In this document: in pieces, positions 45,404-54,641 of the stretch
Position numbering within the stretch: the stretch's first letter is position 1
How the letters are laid out: every line of letters starts with the position of its first letter
Source of the DNA: JBEKIK01 sp963838495
GTDB taxonomy: Bacteria > Planctomycetota > Planctomycetia > Pirellulales > Thermoguttaceae
Direction of reading: 5' to 3'
Assembly: GCA_963838495.1 (NCBI GenBank)
Contig: CAWIRC010000001.1
Span: 1,116,001 to 1,180,000, forward strand
DNA length: 64,000 nt
Translations under genes and position numbers: made by a program
Notes under the pieces: model-generated
Databases searched by the model: none
Seen by the model: the letters and a program-made list of their open reading frames with translations, nothing else
Told to the model about the DNA's origin: nothing

Positions 45404-46342
45404 TCACAGAAAAAACAATATAGAAATCCCGGGAGTGAAAACCTGAAAAACAGGACAATCACTCCCGGGAAATATTTTTTCTTGCACATTCGCATCGCAA
45501 ATCACCGCCTGGTCTAGGGCCTGCATTACCAGGTTGCGCTGGGCGGCATCGAGCCACACGCGGGCGAAGAACGTGTCTCCGCCCGTGTCTTCCCAGTACA
45601 ATTCGCAGCCCGTCGGCCCGCACCCGCTGTGGCAGCAGATCAGCCGGCATCGCCCGGACTTGAGACGTTCGACGGGTTCCACGCCGGCGATTCGCCCGAT
45701 TTGCTTGATGGCCGAAGCGGGAATATGGGCGCTGCGGATGGCGCGATACCAGGTTTCACATCGGCCGCAAAAGGGCAAAAACATGGTGGGAATCAGCACC
45801 GCCGCGGTACCGGCCAGGACCAACAATCCGTCGATTATCCAGCTCAGCCAGGCCGCCCAGCCGCAGGCAATATAACCAAGCAACAAGGGCCTGCCGCGGT
45901 CGGCCTGTTGGCGCATGTATTCCCAGAAACTAGCGGGCGGAGTGGGCAGGCGGCGGGCAAGCGATTCGGGTAAAAACTGCCTGGCTTCATCGGACAATTG
46001 CGGTTGCCTGTTATCGCTATCACCAGCCGATAAATAACAGAACCAGTGCGATCCCGCCACCGCGATCGCCACGGCCAGTAAGGCCCCTATAATGATCGTG
46101 GGCCGATGCCCGATTTGCCCCCCGCGCATCAGCCCTATCAGCAGGGCGCCAAGCATGACGCCGGCCAGGAAGGGAAAAATCACCAGCGGGGCGAAATAAA
46201 ATTGGGCAGCCACCGCCGCCCGGGCGGCAAACGTTCCCAAGATCAATACGCCAAGCAACCAAATCGCCAGCCCGCGCCAGCTAAATGGCCCGCCGCCGCG
46301 GGGACCGGAAAGCTCCATCAGCGGTTCCTGCGATACGCTCAT
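45404..46342 (-). CDS. conserved membrane protein (312 aa)
   Basis: Four membrane segments are visible: GLAIWLLGVLILGTFAARAA, FYFAPLVIFPFLAGVMLGAL, PTIIIGALLAVAIAVAGSHW and IIDGLLVLAGTAAVLIPTMF. The last is followed by a CGRCETWYRA-type zinc-ribbon-like sequence and a soluble end with CRLICCHSGCGPTGCEL, KIFPGSDCPVFQVF. The combination of polytopic membrane part, Cys clusters and a DNA-like CGRC looks like a conserved planctomycete family without an established name. Start ATG 46342 inside MSVSQEPLMELSG. The 3' end contains a strong hairpin. Confidence 0.75.
   Translation of the reverse strand: MSVSQEPLMELSGPRGGGPFSWRGLAIWLLGVLILGTFAARAAVAAQFYFAPLVIFPFLAGVMLGALLIGLMRGGQIGHRPTIIIGALLAVAIAVAGSHWFCYLSAGDSDNRQPQLSDEARQFLPESLARRLPTPPASFWEYMRQQADRGRPLLLGYIACGWAAWLSWIIDGLLVLAGTAAVLIPTMFLPFCGRCETWYRAIRSAHIPASAIKQIGRIAGVEPVERLKSGRCRLICCHSGCGPTGCELYWEDTGGDTFFARVWLDAAQRNLVMQALDQAVICDANVQEKIFPGSDCPVFQVFTPGISILFFL
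45427..45470. repeat. nested inverted repeat at the 3' end of the membrane-protein gene
   Basis: TCCCGGGAGTG at 45427 pairs exactly with CACTCCCGGGA at 45460, and the loop holds a second stem CCTG-AAAAA-CAGG. All lies inside the coding end (PGSDCPVFQVFTPGISI). It may be a transcript-end structure that also happens to be translated. The DNA downstream (45334-45400) is the CTCTCCC word repeat. Confidence 0.7.
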
Positions 46343-46406
46343 GCAATCATGCTAATAAAGATCGAGGGATTAGAAAAGGGCGCGTAGATAAATTAAGCGC
46401 GGGTGC

Positions 46407-46475
46407 CATGGCCACGCTGTCGTGGCCATGCGTCGCTCTTCACGGCAAAACATGCCCACGGCAAGCGTGGGCATG
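46407..46475. repeat. tandem covarying hairpins downstream of trpS
   Basis: CATGGCCACG-CTGT-CGTGGCCATG (46407-46430) and CATGCCCACG-GCAAG-CGTGGGCATG (46451-46475) are both perfect 10-bp stems. The two differ at the fifth base pair, G-C in one and C-G in the other, so the change is compensatory. Both lie between trpS and the 312-aa membrane-protein gene. Confidence 0.8.
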
Positions 46476-46558
46476 CCACCCAACACACTAGACGCATCCG
46501 AGAAGCTCACTTAGATGAGCCGCGGCTATAACGCGTATGCAATCTCCGCAACGGAATA

Positions 46559-47533
46559 TCATCGCGGCGCTTTCACTCCACATGCCATTTGGGCTCGAAG
46601 CAATACTTCGGCCGCTTTTTTGCGGGCTTTGGCCGCTCCGTCCCCGAGAATCTGGCGGATTTGCTCGGGCTTGGACTCCAGCTCCTTGCGGCGCTGGCGG
46701 GCCTCGGCAAAATAATCCACGGCCAGATCGGCCAAGGCCTTTTTCACCTGGCCGTAACCGAACCCGCCTTTGCGATACAGCGCCGCCAGTTCGTCGCGCT
46801 CCGATTGTCCGGCGAACAACGAATAGAGTTGGAAAAGATGATCGGTATTCGGCTCTTTCGGCTGTTCCATGGGCCGCGAGTCGGTGACGATGCGCATGAT
46901 CTTCGTTCGCAGGACTTTGGGATCTTCGAAAACATCGAGTGCATTGCCGTAGCTTTTCGACATTTTTTCGCCGTCCGTGCCGGGCACGCGGGACGTCGTA
47001 TACAGCACCTTGGCCTTGGGCATGACAAACGTTTCGCCAAACGTGTAATTAAAACTGGCAGCCAGGTCGCGGCAGACCTCGATGTGCTGCACCTGGTCCT
47101 CGCCCACCGGCACGGTGTCGGAATCGTAGGCAAGAATGTCGGCCGCCTGCAACACCGGGTAGGTGAACAACCCCGCGTCAGCACGCAAACCCCGGGCTTT
47201 CTTGTCCTTGTATGCGTGACATCGCTCCAACAGGCCCATCGGCGCGCCGGTCATCAGCAGCCAACATAATTCGCAGACCTCGGGCACGTCGGACTGGACG
47301 AACAACGTAGCGCGATCGGGATTTAGTCCCAAGGCCACGAGGTCGATGGCGGCATCCATCGTGTTTCGCCAAAGTTGCTCGCGGTCGCGGACTTGGTTCA
47401 ATGCATGTAAATTGGCCAGAAAATAAAAGGCCTCTTCCGCCTTGTATTGCAATTCGATGTATTGCCTGATTGCGCCGAAATAGTTTCCCCAGTGAAATCG
47501 GCTGGTCGGTTGAATGCCTGAAAGAACACGCAT
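46559..47533 (-). CDS. trpS: tryptophanyl-tRNA synthetase
   Basis: Class Ic synthetase, 324 aa, intact. The HIGH-like motif is QPTSRFHWGNYFGAI, the tryptophan pocket FLANLHALNQV and VPVGEDQVQHIEVCRDLA, and the KMSKS loop EKMSKSYGNALDVF (KMSKS at 190-194). Start ATG 47533 at MRVLSGIQPT fits the family. It is the second gene after pyrD on the minus strand, with a 69-bp spacer that contains the hairpin repeat copy 3. Confidence 0.97.
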   Translation of the reverse strand: MRVLSGIQPTSRFHWGNYFGAIRQYIELQYKAEEAFYFLANLHALNQVRDREQLWRNTMDAAIDLVALGLNPDRATLFVQSDVPEVCELCWLLMTGAPMGLLERCHAYKDKKARGLRADAGLFTYPVLQAADILAYDSDTVPVGEDQVQHIEVCRDLAASFNYTFGETFVMPKAKVLYTTSRVPGTDGEKMSKSYGNALDVFEDPKVLRTKIMRIVTDSRPMEQPKEPNTDHLFQLYSLFAGQSERDELAALYRKGGFGYGQVKKALADLAVDYFAEARQRRKELESKPEQIRQILGDGAAKARKKAAEVLLRAQMACGVKAPR

Positions 47534-47558
47534 GATCGGATATCCTTATTGTAACTAT

Positions 47559-47589
47559 GTTGGTGCAGCAGTTTAACTGCTGCACCAAC
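47559..47589. repeat. palindromic repeat, copy 3
   Basis: GTTGGTGCAGCAGTT-T-AACTGCTGCACCAAC, 15-bp stem. Relative to copies 1 and 4 (GTTGGGGCAGCAG), one pair is changed on both sides (G-C to T-A), so pairing is kept. It lies in the pyrD-trpS spacer and lacks the second hairpin. Confidence 0.85.
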
Positions 47590-47601
47590 CCGATAGATCT
47601 A

Positions 47602-48543
47602 TCAAATTGATTTTACATCGATGGTTCCAATTATTTCGGCCACGGAAGTTGCGCCCAACGCGGCCAGCGCGGCCGGCAATGCATCGAGAATTTGCATCGT
47701 AACCGTCGGGTTGTAAAAATTGGCGGTGCCGATCTGCACGGCGGCGGCCCCGACTACAAGGAACTCCATCACGTCGTCGATGGTCGCGATTCCGCCTATG
47801 CCCATTACCGGAATGCCGACTGCCCGGGCCACCTGATAAACCATTCGCAAGGCGATCGGTTTTATGGCGGGCCCGCTTAATCCGCCCATTACCTTGCCCA
47901 GAATCGGACGGCGCTTGCGCCAATCGACCGCCATTGCCAGGCAAGTGTTAATCAGCGAAAGGGCATCGGCGCCGCCGGCCTCCGCGGCCAGGGCGATGTT
48001 GACGATATTGGTTACGTTGGGCGTGAGCTTTGCCAAAATCGGATATGAGCAAGCGTTCCTCACGCCGGAGACCACCTTTTCGCATGCCGCGGGATCGATG
48101 CCGAAATCCACCCCGCCGCTGACGTTCGGGCAGGAAATATTAAGTTCCAAGGCGGCGATGCCGGCAACGCCTTCCAGCCTATCGGCCAACTGCATGAATT
48201 CGGCCTGGTTCTTTCCCGCGATGCTGACGATTATCGCCGTACCCAGCGAGGCAAGATAAGGCAACTGGAGTTGAATGAACGCTTCCACGCCGTCGTTGTC
48301 CAGGCCGATGGAGTTGAGCATTCCGGCCGCGGTTTCGCAAGTTCGCGGCGGCGGATTACCCGGCCGCGGCAGCAAGGTGATGGTTTTGGGCAGAATTGCG
48401 CCCAAGCGTCCCAGATGGACAAACCCGGCCATTTCCCGGGCATAGCCGAACGTGCCGGAGGCAACCGTGATCGGATTAGACAGTCGCAACCTGCCCAGCC
48501 GGACATCAAGGCGAATTGATGAGGAATTCACGATTATTGGCAT
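47602..48543 (-). CDS. pyrD: dihydroorotate dehydrogenase, class 1B type
   Basis: Fourth step of pyrimidine synthesis. The 313 aa have the class-1 FMN barrel: ITVASGTFGYAREMAGFVHL, GAILPKTITLLPRPGNPPPR, LNSIGLDNDGVEAFI, the active-site Cys in LELNISCPNVSGGVDFGIDP, and the FMN end GVIPVMGIGGIATIDDVMEF. The Cys (not Ser) catalytic base marks class 1; the length and lack of a membrane anchor fit the NAD-linked 1B group, which needs a PyrK partner (not seen here). Start ATG 48543. It precedes trpS. Confidence 0.92.
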   Translation of the reverse strand: MPIIVNSSSIRLDVRLGRLRLSNPITVASGTFGYAREMAGFVHLGRLGAILPKTITLLPRPGNPPPRTCETAAGMLNSIGLDNDGVEAFIQLQLPYLASLGTAIIVSIAGKNQAEFMQLADRLEGVAGIAALELNISCPNVSGGVDFGIDPAACEKVVSGVRNACSYPILAKLTPNVTNIVNIALAAEAGGADALSLINTCLAMAVDWRKRRPILGKVMGGLSGPAIKPIALRMVYQVARAVGIPVMGIGGIATIDDVMEFLVVGAAAVQIGTANFYNPTVTMQILDALPAALAALGATSVAEIIGTIDVKSI

Positions 48544-48622
48544 ATTGGGGTGGAATGATTTATCCGTTGAACATGACAGTGTAACGGTCCCACCGGCAAA
48601 ATGTCAATTTAGCATGGCCAAT

Positions 48623-48841
48623 TTAGATTATGCCGCCGTGCGTTCTGAAAGGCGTGCAGTGGTCGGGCTGATCGAGAAACCAAACTCTTTCCCACTCGTC
48701 CAGCAAAAGACGCAAGTTCTCCGACGTAAACAGCAACTCCTGCGTTCGTCGGGAGGGATCGCCTGAATAGGCCGGTATTATGCATCCGGCAGTAGCACTG
48801 ACCAGCATACCGAGCGTCAAACCCAAGAGCAGCTTACGCAT
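48623..48841 (-). CDS. small lipoprotein (72 aa), planctomycete family
   Basis: The signal is MRKLLLGLTLGMLVSATAGC, an SPII lipobox (TAGC). The mature peptide (YSGDPSRRTQELLFTSENLR, then LLDEWERVWFLDQPDHCTPF and RTHGGII) is a short, strongly conserved-looking helix-plus-tail seen in many planctomycetes near DNA-related or unknown genes. The start ATG 48841 is 80 bp upstream of the lipobox end. No partner is adjacent; it lies 80 bp from pyrD. Confidence 0.82.
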   Translation of the reverse strand: MRKLLLGLTLGMLVSATAGCIIPAYSGDPSRRTQELLFTSENLRLLLDEWERVWFLDQPDHCTPFRTHGGII

Positions 48842-49188
48842 ACATGTTTACCTCCATGCAACGTTATCCATATCCGCCGGCTAATATTCATAAATCCGCT
48901 TGCGGATAGGAGATAAATGACTTTCAATTCATATGTAGTAGACACATTCCATGTGCCATTTTCATAATGTACTTTGTGTTTACACTTCCCACCCTGCCAA
49001 GAGCCGCAAAGGCAGTTATACCTTTGTTCCGGATTTACGTCGAATCAACTTGAAAAGCTATTTAACTGCGGGAAGAGCGAGCGATCGTGTTAATGGGTCG
49101 CTTACGATCGATGAGGTTTTACGTGCATCCTTTATCTGGGGACATCAACCCTACACAGCCGAGTGGCTTTGAAAAAAACCATTAGATG
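48842..49188. other. ~350-bp spacer
   Basis: No supported gene; a 73-residue frame at 48951-49172 has no recognisable family or Shine-Dalgarno. The sequence is average in composition with a possible promoter region for the HU gene on the far side. Confidence 0.45.
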
Positions 49189-49582
49189 TTATACATCTGA
49201 CGCATCCGATGCGTAACTCGTTGATGTACCTGATGTTTGTGCGACAGGTTCCGAATTGGAGCCAACTTTGTTTTTACCTGCTCGGACCGCCGCCGCCTGG
49301 CGTTCGAGCTCCTTGACGCGTTCTTCCATCTCCTTGCCGGGCTTGAATGTTACGACAAATTTTTCCGGCACAAAAACCTTATCGCCTGTGCGCGGATTGC
49401 GTGCTTTTCTGGGCGGCGCGCCGCTTAACTTCAAAGACGCCAAAGTTGCGAAGCTCGATTCGCCGTTCTGCAACAAGGGCCTTAACTATAGCATCGAAGG
49501 TCTTTTGAACGATTTCCTTCGTCTGCAACTGGGTTAATCCGATTTCCTCGGAAATGGTCCGAACGATCTCTTTTTTAGTCAC
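49189..49582 (-). CDS. hup: HU/IHF-family DNA-binding protein, one frameshift
   Basis: Nucleoid protein. The first frame gives MTKKEIVRTISEEIGLTQLQ, TKEIVQKTFDAIVKALVAER and RIELRNFGVFEVKRRA, the N-terminal half of HU. The β-arm and end (RKARNPRTGDKVFVPEKFVV, TFKPGKEMEERVKELERQAA) continue in another frame to 49189. One indel near 49420 (CGCGCCGCC run) joins them. The C-terminus carries ~30 extra residues (SEPVAQTSGTSTSYASDAS) beyond the normal 90-aa HU, a Ser/Thr-rich tail sometimes seen in planctomycetes. The start ATG 49582 is clear. Confidence 0.9.
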
Positions 49583-50192
49583 GACTCGATTCTCCTCTGA
49601 GAAGTGGTCGTTATAAGCCTTGACGACATATCCTTACGATAGGTCTCCGATGCTCCAAGTGTAGGTGCCGCAAAGACTAATGTCAAGGGCAATTGCCCGG
49701 AGGCTTCTATGAATTTGGCTGGCAAGACCTTAATCCGGCAGGTTGCTGTTTAAAAGGCAGGCCGGAGTTTCAAAGCGTAAGTACTTATTGTCAAAGATCT
49801 TAATGGCTCCAGGACCCTTCCCGAGGATATACAATCTTTATAAATCCTTGATATAAGAGGAGTTATGAAAAGATCTTTTACCTTGGTTTTTTGGTCCATA
49901 ACGGCCATCGCGCACGGTCATCGCTGCCCACCATGACTGCATCCTTTATCGGCACCTTATCCGGAAAAATCCAGCCAGGTGGAATAATCGTTAAATCCGG
50001 AAAAGTTGAAATCTGGAAAAGGTTGTTTTTTCCACCCTTTCTGGTGGGAGCAATGTCATTAACTAGGCCAAATTAATTTTTCATTCTGAATTCGGAGAAA
50101 CTGTCAAAGTGCAAGCAAGGACAGCATTAACCCAAAGCGCAAGCATGGGCAAAGTATTACTTTGCTCACTTTCGTTTCGGGCTAAGTTAATC
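49583..50192. other. ~610-bp spacer
   Basis: GAGGAG at 49857-49862 followed by an ATG at 49865 begins a frame of only 23 codons (KRSFTLVFWSITAIAHG then a stop). It may be a signal-peptide gene broken by a frameshift, but the continuing frames show no family sequence. An unrelated 61-residue frame (49891-50076) is not supported. Otherwise nothing is recognised. Confidence 0.45.
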
Positions 50193-50606
50193 TCATGCCC
50201 CGGTTGCGTGAATTCGAGATTTTATCTGTTGCAAGGAAACAATCGGGCCGCGATCGCAGCCGGGACAGCGATCGGCTGTTTCCTGCCACGATTGGGGAGA
50301 AGAGATATTCGAAGCCCAAAAGGGCCAGGTGCGGCATTGGCGGGGACGGACTTCATAAACTTGGCACAGGCGGCGGTCGTTGTCAAAGAAAACGCAATCG
50401 CCGTTGGACAGTTCGACTAGGCTTTTTCGCATGCCGATCAAGCGAACGTAGCGCCTTTCAAATTCTTCCCCGCTGATTTTGAGCCAGGCCGACATGGCTT
50501 CGATTTCGGCCTTGTTGACGCAAACATAGCCCGGCACACCGGTGCAGCAATCGCCGCAGCCGGCACACTGGAAACGCAATCCGCGATGATACCAGGGGGT
50601 GTTCAT
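50193..50606 (-). CDS. YkgJ-family cysteine cluster protein
   Basis: 137 aa with the YkgJ Cys pattern FQCAGCGDCCTGVPGYVCV near the start and CRTWPFWASNI plus a final CPGCDRG. The Cys cluster probably binds zinc or an Fe-S centre; the function of the family is unproven. It also shows DNDRRLCQVYEVRPRQCRTW. Start ATG 50606. It lies upstream of the large oxidoreductase gene with the word-repeat tract at 50639-50696 in between; the two are on the same strand. Confidence 0.88.
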   Translation of the reverse strand: MNTPWYHRGLRFQCAGCGDCCTGVPGYVCVNKAEIEAMSAWLKISGEEFERRYVRLIGMRKSLVELSNGDCVFFDNDRRLCQVYEVRPRQCRTWPFWASNISSPQSWQETADRCPGCDRGPIVSLQQIKSRIHATGA

Positions 50607-50638
50607 GGTAAGTGGCAGGCGAAGGGGTGAATAAGACC

Positions 50639-50696
50639 TATGGGACTAATAGGACTCATGGGACTCATAGATCCAATGAGTCCCATTGGTCCTATT
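50639..50696. repeat. inverted word-repeat, GGGACTCAT / ATGAGTCCC
   Basis: ATAGGACTCATGGGACTCAT pairs with ATGAGTCCCATTGGTCCTAT across the intervening AGATCCA, with a few mismatches. The half-words GGACTAATAGGACT repeat within the arm. It looks like a dispersed spacer repeat rather than a coding or regulatory sequence. Confidence 0.6.
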
Positions 50697-50765
50697 CTGC
50701 AGTGGTTAAGATTTTACGCTGCTTCGCAGTGCCTGAATAGCCATCTGCTGGATTCCGTGGATCGT

Positions 50766-53744
50766 CTACGTTACCACGAGTTCTTTGCTTTTCGTGTTAA
50801 GCAGGCGGGAAATCTCCGGCATCAGGCCGTAGGAAAGGGCCAGCAATTTAATGGGGTGGATTGTGGGTTTGTCGGTGCCCTGTTCCATCTGGATTTTGCA
50901 CGTGCTGCATTCGGTGGTCCCTGCCTGCAAGGCCGGGCTGCGGAGTTGATTTATCAACCGCATACCTGCCCGCAAACTGCTGCGGTAATTTTTTTCCAGC
51001 AGCCCGAAGGTGCCGGCCATGCCGGAGCATCCCTTTTCCAGATGCTCGATCCTGAGGCCGGGAATCAAGCCCAGGAGATGTTCGCCGGGGGTGCCCACCT
51101 GCAAGGCCTTCAGATGGCAGGGCGTGTGGTAACCCAGCGTCATATGGATGGGCCTCAGATCCATTTGCAATTTGCCTTGGGTATGCATTCTCCAGAGATA
51201 AGTGCAGGCCTCGCTGCTGTTGGCCGCCAACAAGCGGGCGTCGTCGTCGTCGACCAGTTGCGGATATTCCCGGACCAGGCACAACGCGGCGGCCGGTTCC
51301 GTGGCTACGATGTGATATCCTTGGCGTACGGCCTCGGCCAGAATTACCACGTTGTGTTCGGCCAGGAAACGCGCCCGATCCAGGGCGCCGAAGGCGATCG
51401 AGGGCATGCCGGCCGGCTTCTGACTGGGATGCACGTATACGCCGACGCCGTTATGCTCGAGCACGGCCACCAGGGCTTCGCCCAGTTGCGGATCGAAGTA
51501 ATTCGCATAGGTATCGACAAAATACAAGACCTTTTGCGCCCTGTGACGGATAGGCCGGGTCAGGCGGCGGTGATGTGCGCGGCGGAGAAAATTCCGGGAC
51601 GTCAAGCGCGGCAATTTACGGCCCTGGGCAATGCCCAGAATCTTTTCCAAAAGCCAGCGCATTTGCCTGTTGCCCAGCGCCCAATTCGATGCCGTAGAGA
51701 CCAAGCCTCCCAATGCGCCAAGGATGTCGAGATGTATGATTGCCCGTTGTGCGAAGGTCAAGCCGTTGGCGGCCACGAAGGCCCCTTTGCTTGCCCGCAT
51801 TATGCGGGGAATATCCACCCTGGCCGGACATTCCAGGCGGCACATGTGGCAATGCACGCATAAATCGGCGATGCTTTTAAACTCCGATCCTGTTAGCTGA
51901 TGAAGTTCGACCGCGCCGGTGAGAATCCCTCTTAACAAATTCGCTTTTGAGCGGGGCGAAGCCTCTTCGCTGGGTGCGATGCGGAAAATCGGGCACATGC
52001 GGGCATCGGGCGATTGCGTGCGGCATATGCCGCAGCGGTTGCAGTCGGCCACGGCGTTGACCACCTCGGCCGGATCCCAGTCCAACTGCAATTCGACCAA
52101 ATTGCGCATGCCGGGCCGATCAGGCGCGGGTTGGTCGGCGCAGCCGGCGATGGGCGCGGTTTGATCGCCGGCTGCAAATTGCGGAGCATCAGTTCCGCAT
52201 CATCGCCCACGATTTTGCCGGGATTAAATATGTTTTCCGCGTCGAAAATCCGTTTGATCGCGGATTACTTCATACAACGGCCCGGCCTGTTGTTTGAGGA
52301 ACGACGTGCGGCTCAGTCCATAACCGTGCTCGCCGGTAATCGAACCGCCCACGTCCATCACTTCCCGGTACAGTTCCTCGGCTAGGCGGCGCATGCGTTC
52401 CACGTCATCGGCATTGGACAAATCGAGAAGGGGGCGGATGTACAATTCTCCGTGTCCGGCGTGGGCCAACAACGCGGCCGTCACCTGTTGCCGCTTCAGC
52501 ACATTCTGCACTCGGACAAGGAAATCGGGTAAAATCTCCGCAGGCACGGCAATGTCGTCGGCCACAGGCACTGCCCGGGCCGGGCCCTTCAGCCGATATA
52601 AAGAAGGCTGAACGCGATCGACCAGGTGCCAAAACAGTTTCAATTCATCCGGCTCGAAGGCCTGCCGCACCGCATAAGCCAAGCGTTTGGTCTGAACCAC
52701 ATAGGCCGCCATCTCGTGCATCTGGTTGGCCAATTCCACGGCGTCGGCGGCCTCTTGTTCCACCAGGAGCAGGGCCTCGGTATCGGCCGGGATCAGAAGA
52801 TCGAAGCGCACTTCGGCATCCCGCCCCAGGCTGAGATGTCGGCGGTCCATCAACTCGCAGGCATTGGGCTTCCAGGGGAGAATTTCCCGCACCGCCCGGG
52901 AGGCCTTTTCCAGGCTGTCGAACAACAATAAAGTCGCCCGCGCGGCCCGGGCAAAGGCTGAGTGGCCAGCGAAATTTCGGTGATTACGGCCAGAGTTCCT
53001 TCAGAGCCGGTCAGCAGCCGGGCCAGGTCGAGATAATTCTCGCCCAACACGCCGTCAAGATTGTAACCGCAGCGGTTGATGGGGCTTTTTAACCGGCTGG
53101 AGCGGATGATTTCGGCGTTGTCTTTCAATACCGCGGCCAGGCGATTTACTAAATCCCGCTTGCGCGGAATAGTGCTGGCGCTTCGCCGTCGGAAAGCGGC
53201 TCCCTGCCCAGTTCGAGAATTTCGCCGTCGGACAGGACGGCTTGCAGGCTGGCGACGTAATTGTGGACGGGACCGTATTTCAACCAGCGGCTGCCGGCGA
53301 TGTCCAGGGCCACTACGCTGCCCATGGTGGTAACTACGGCTTTGGCCGGATCGGGGCCTACGATCCGCCCCAGCGGGCGCAATTGGGCGTTGAGGCGTTC
53401 CAGGACCATGCCGGCTTGCACGCGGACTTTTTCCGCGTCCACCCGGATAACATGGCGGAGATACTTGGAAAGGTCCACGATGATACCCGGCCCCAGCGAT
53501 TCGCCGGCCGAGGCCGTGCCCGCGCCCGGGCGTGAATGGATAAATGATGGTCGCGGGCGTATCGCACGCAGGCCGAAATGTCGGCCGCCCGGCTGGGGCG
53601 GACCACGGCCAGGGGTCGAATTTCGTAAATGCTTGCGTCGCTGGCGTGGATTTGCAGGAAAAAATCGCCGCACAAAACCTCTCCGGCCACAAGGCCCCGC
53701 AGATCGTCCTGGATGCGTTCGCGCTTTTGGCCGAGTGGGACCAT
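50766..53744 (-). CDS. FAD-linked / Fe-S oxidoreductase fusion (D-lactate or glycolate dehydrogenase-like), five frameshifts
   Basis: About 990 aa after correction. N-terminal: a PCMH-type FAD-binding domain (VRPSRAADISACVRYARDHH, then IIVDLSKYLRHVIRVDAEKV, VVTTMGSVVALDIAGSRWLK) and an FAD-linked oxidase C-terminal domain (LAHAGHGELYIRPLLDLSNA, ITGEHGYGLSRTSFLKQQAG). C-terminal: two 4Fe-4S motifs (CNRCGICRTQSPDARMCPIF; CVHCHMCRLECP) and CCG-type domains (TLGYHTPCHLKALQVG; EKGCSGMAGTFGLL). This is the fused GlcD+GlcF/GlpC architecture. Frames change near 53535, 53178, 52938, 52258 and 52150. Five breaks in one gene could mean a true pseudogene, but all junctions keep family sequence. It follows folE by 18 bp. 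Confidence 0.8.
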
Positions 53745-53762
53745 AAATCTTTATGCCTGGCG

Positions 53763-54422
53763 TTAGCGGCGATTGCCGTATATCAATGTCATCAGTTCCG
53801 CGCGCGTGGACGATTTGTTGCGGAAACAACCTTTCATAGCCGACGTGACGCACACCGACCCGGGCTTGCGCACTCCTCTAACGGTCATGCAGGTGTGCAC
53901 GGCCTCGATGATCACCGCCACGCCCTTGGCCTGCAATTCCTCTTCCAGGATCTTGGCGATCTGCTCGGTCATCCGCTCCTGGACCTGCGGTCGGCGGGCG
54001 ACCTCGTCCACGACCCTTGCCAGTTTGCTGAGGCCCACCACGCGCTCCCGCGGCAGATACGCCACGTGGGCGGCGCCCATGAAGGGAAGCAGGTGGTGCT
54101 CGCAGATGCTGTTGAAACTGATGTCGCGGACCAGGATCACTTCGTCGCAGATTTCTCTGAAATATTTTTTCAGATGCTGGCGCGGATCGACGTGCAGGCC
54201 GCCGAAAAGCTCGGCATACATCCGCGCCATCCGGGCCGGAGTATCGCGGAGTCCTTCGCGGTCGGGATCTTCTCCCACCGCGGAAAGTATTTCCCGCACG
54301 GCCCGCTCGATTCGCGCCTGGTCCACCGTTTGAGTGTAGATTTGCGAAGGGGCCAGGTCATCGCCTAATTCGCCCTGCAAACTGCCCTGGATAACCTCGC
54401 TCATGTCGGAATTGACAGCCAT
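53763..54422 (-). CDS. folE: GTP cyclohydrolase I
   Basis: First step of folate and pterin synthesis: GTP to dihydroneopterin triphosphate. The 219 aa include GEDPDREGLRDTPARMARMY, the zinc Cys/His of SICEHHLLPFMG, GLSKLARVVDEVARRPQVQE, and HTCMTVRGVRKPGSVCVTSA with the second Cys. Type I (zinc) form, normal length. It starts at the ATG 54422 (MAVNSDMSEVIQ). The large oxidoreductase follows 18 bp later, so the two may be co-transcribed. Confidence 0.95.
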   Translation of the reverse strand: MAVNSDMSEVIQGSLQGELGDDLAPSQIYTQTVDQARIERAVREILSAVGEDPDREGLRDTPARMARMYAELFGGLHVDPRQHLKKYFREICDEVILVRDISFNSICEHHLLPFMGAAHVAYLPRERVVGLSKLARVVDEVARRPQVQERMTEQIAKILEEELQAKGVAVIIEAVHTCMTVRGVRKPGSVCVTSAMKGCFRNKSSTRAELMTLIYGNRR

Positions 54423-54641
54423 AAAATTCCCTTAAATTTACAATGTTGAATTCATTTATAGTAAGAAGATAAGGACAATTGGTCAAGATGGGCCGATTGA
54501 AATGAGGGCTTCGAATGCGAGATTGTCCCGATTGCGCACTTCTTAACGGATTTATGCGATCCTTAGAAATCCGAATTCCGCCGCCACCCTTCAGGAGGCA
54601 GTCCCAAGTGCCGGAAAACTTCAAGAACCACGCGGCTTTAT

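Noticed and set aside
48951..49172. 73-residue frame upstream of hup
   Set aside because: No recognisable motif or ribosome-binding site; spacer sequence.
49891..50076. 61-residue frame in the spacer before ykgJ
   Set aside because: No ribosome site or family sequence; a nearby GAGGAG-ATG at 49865 belongs to a 23-codon frame instead.
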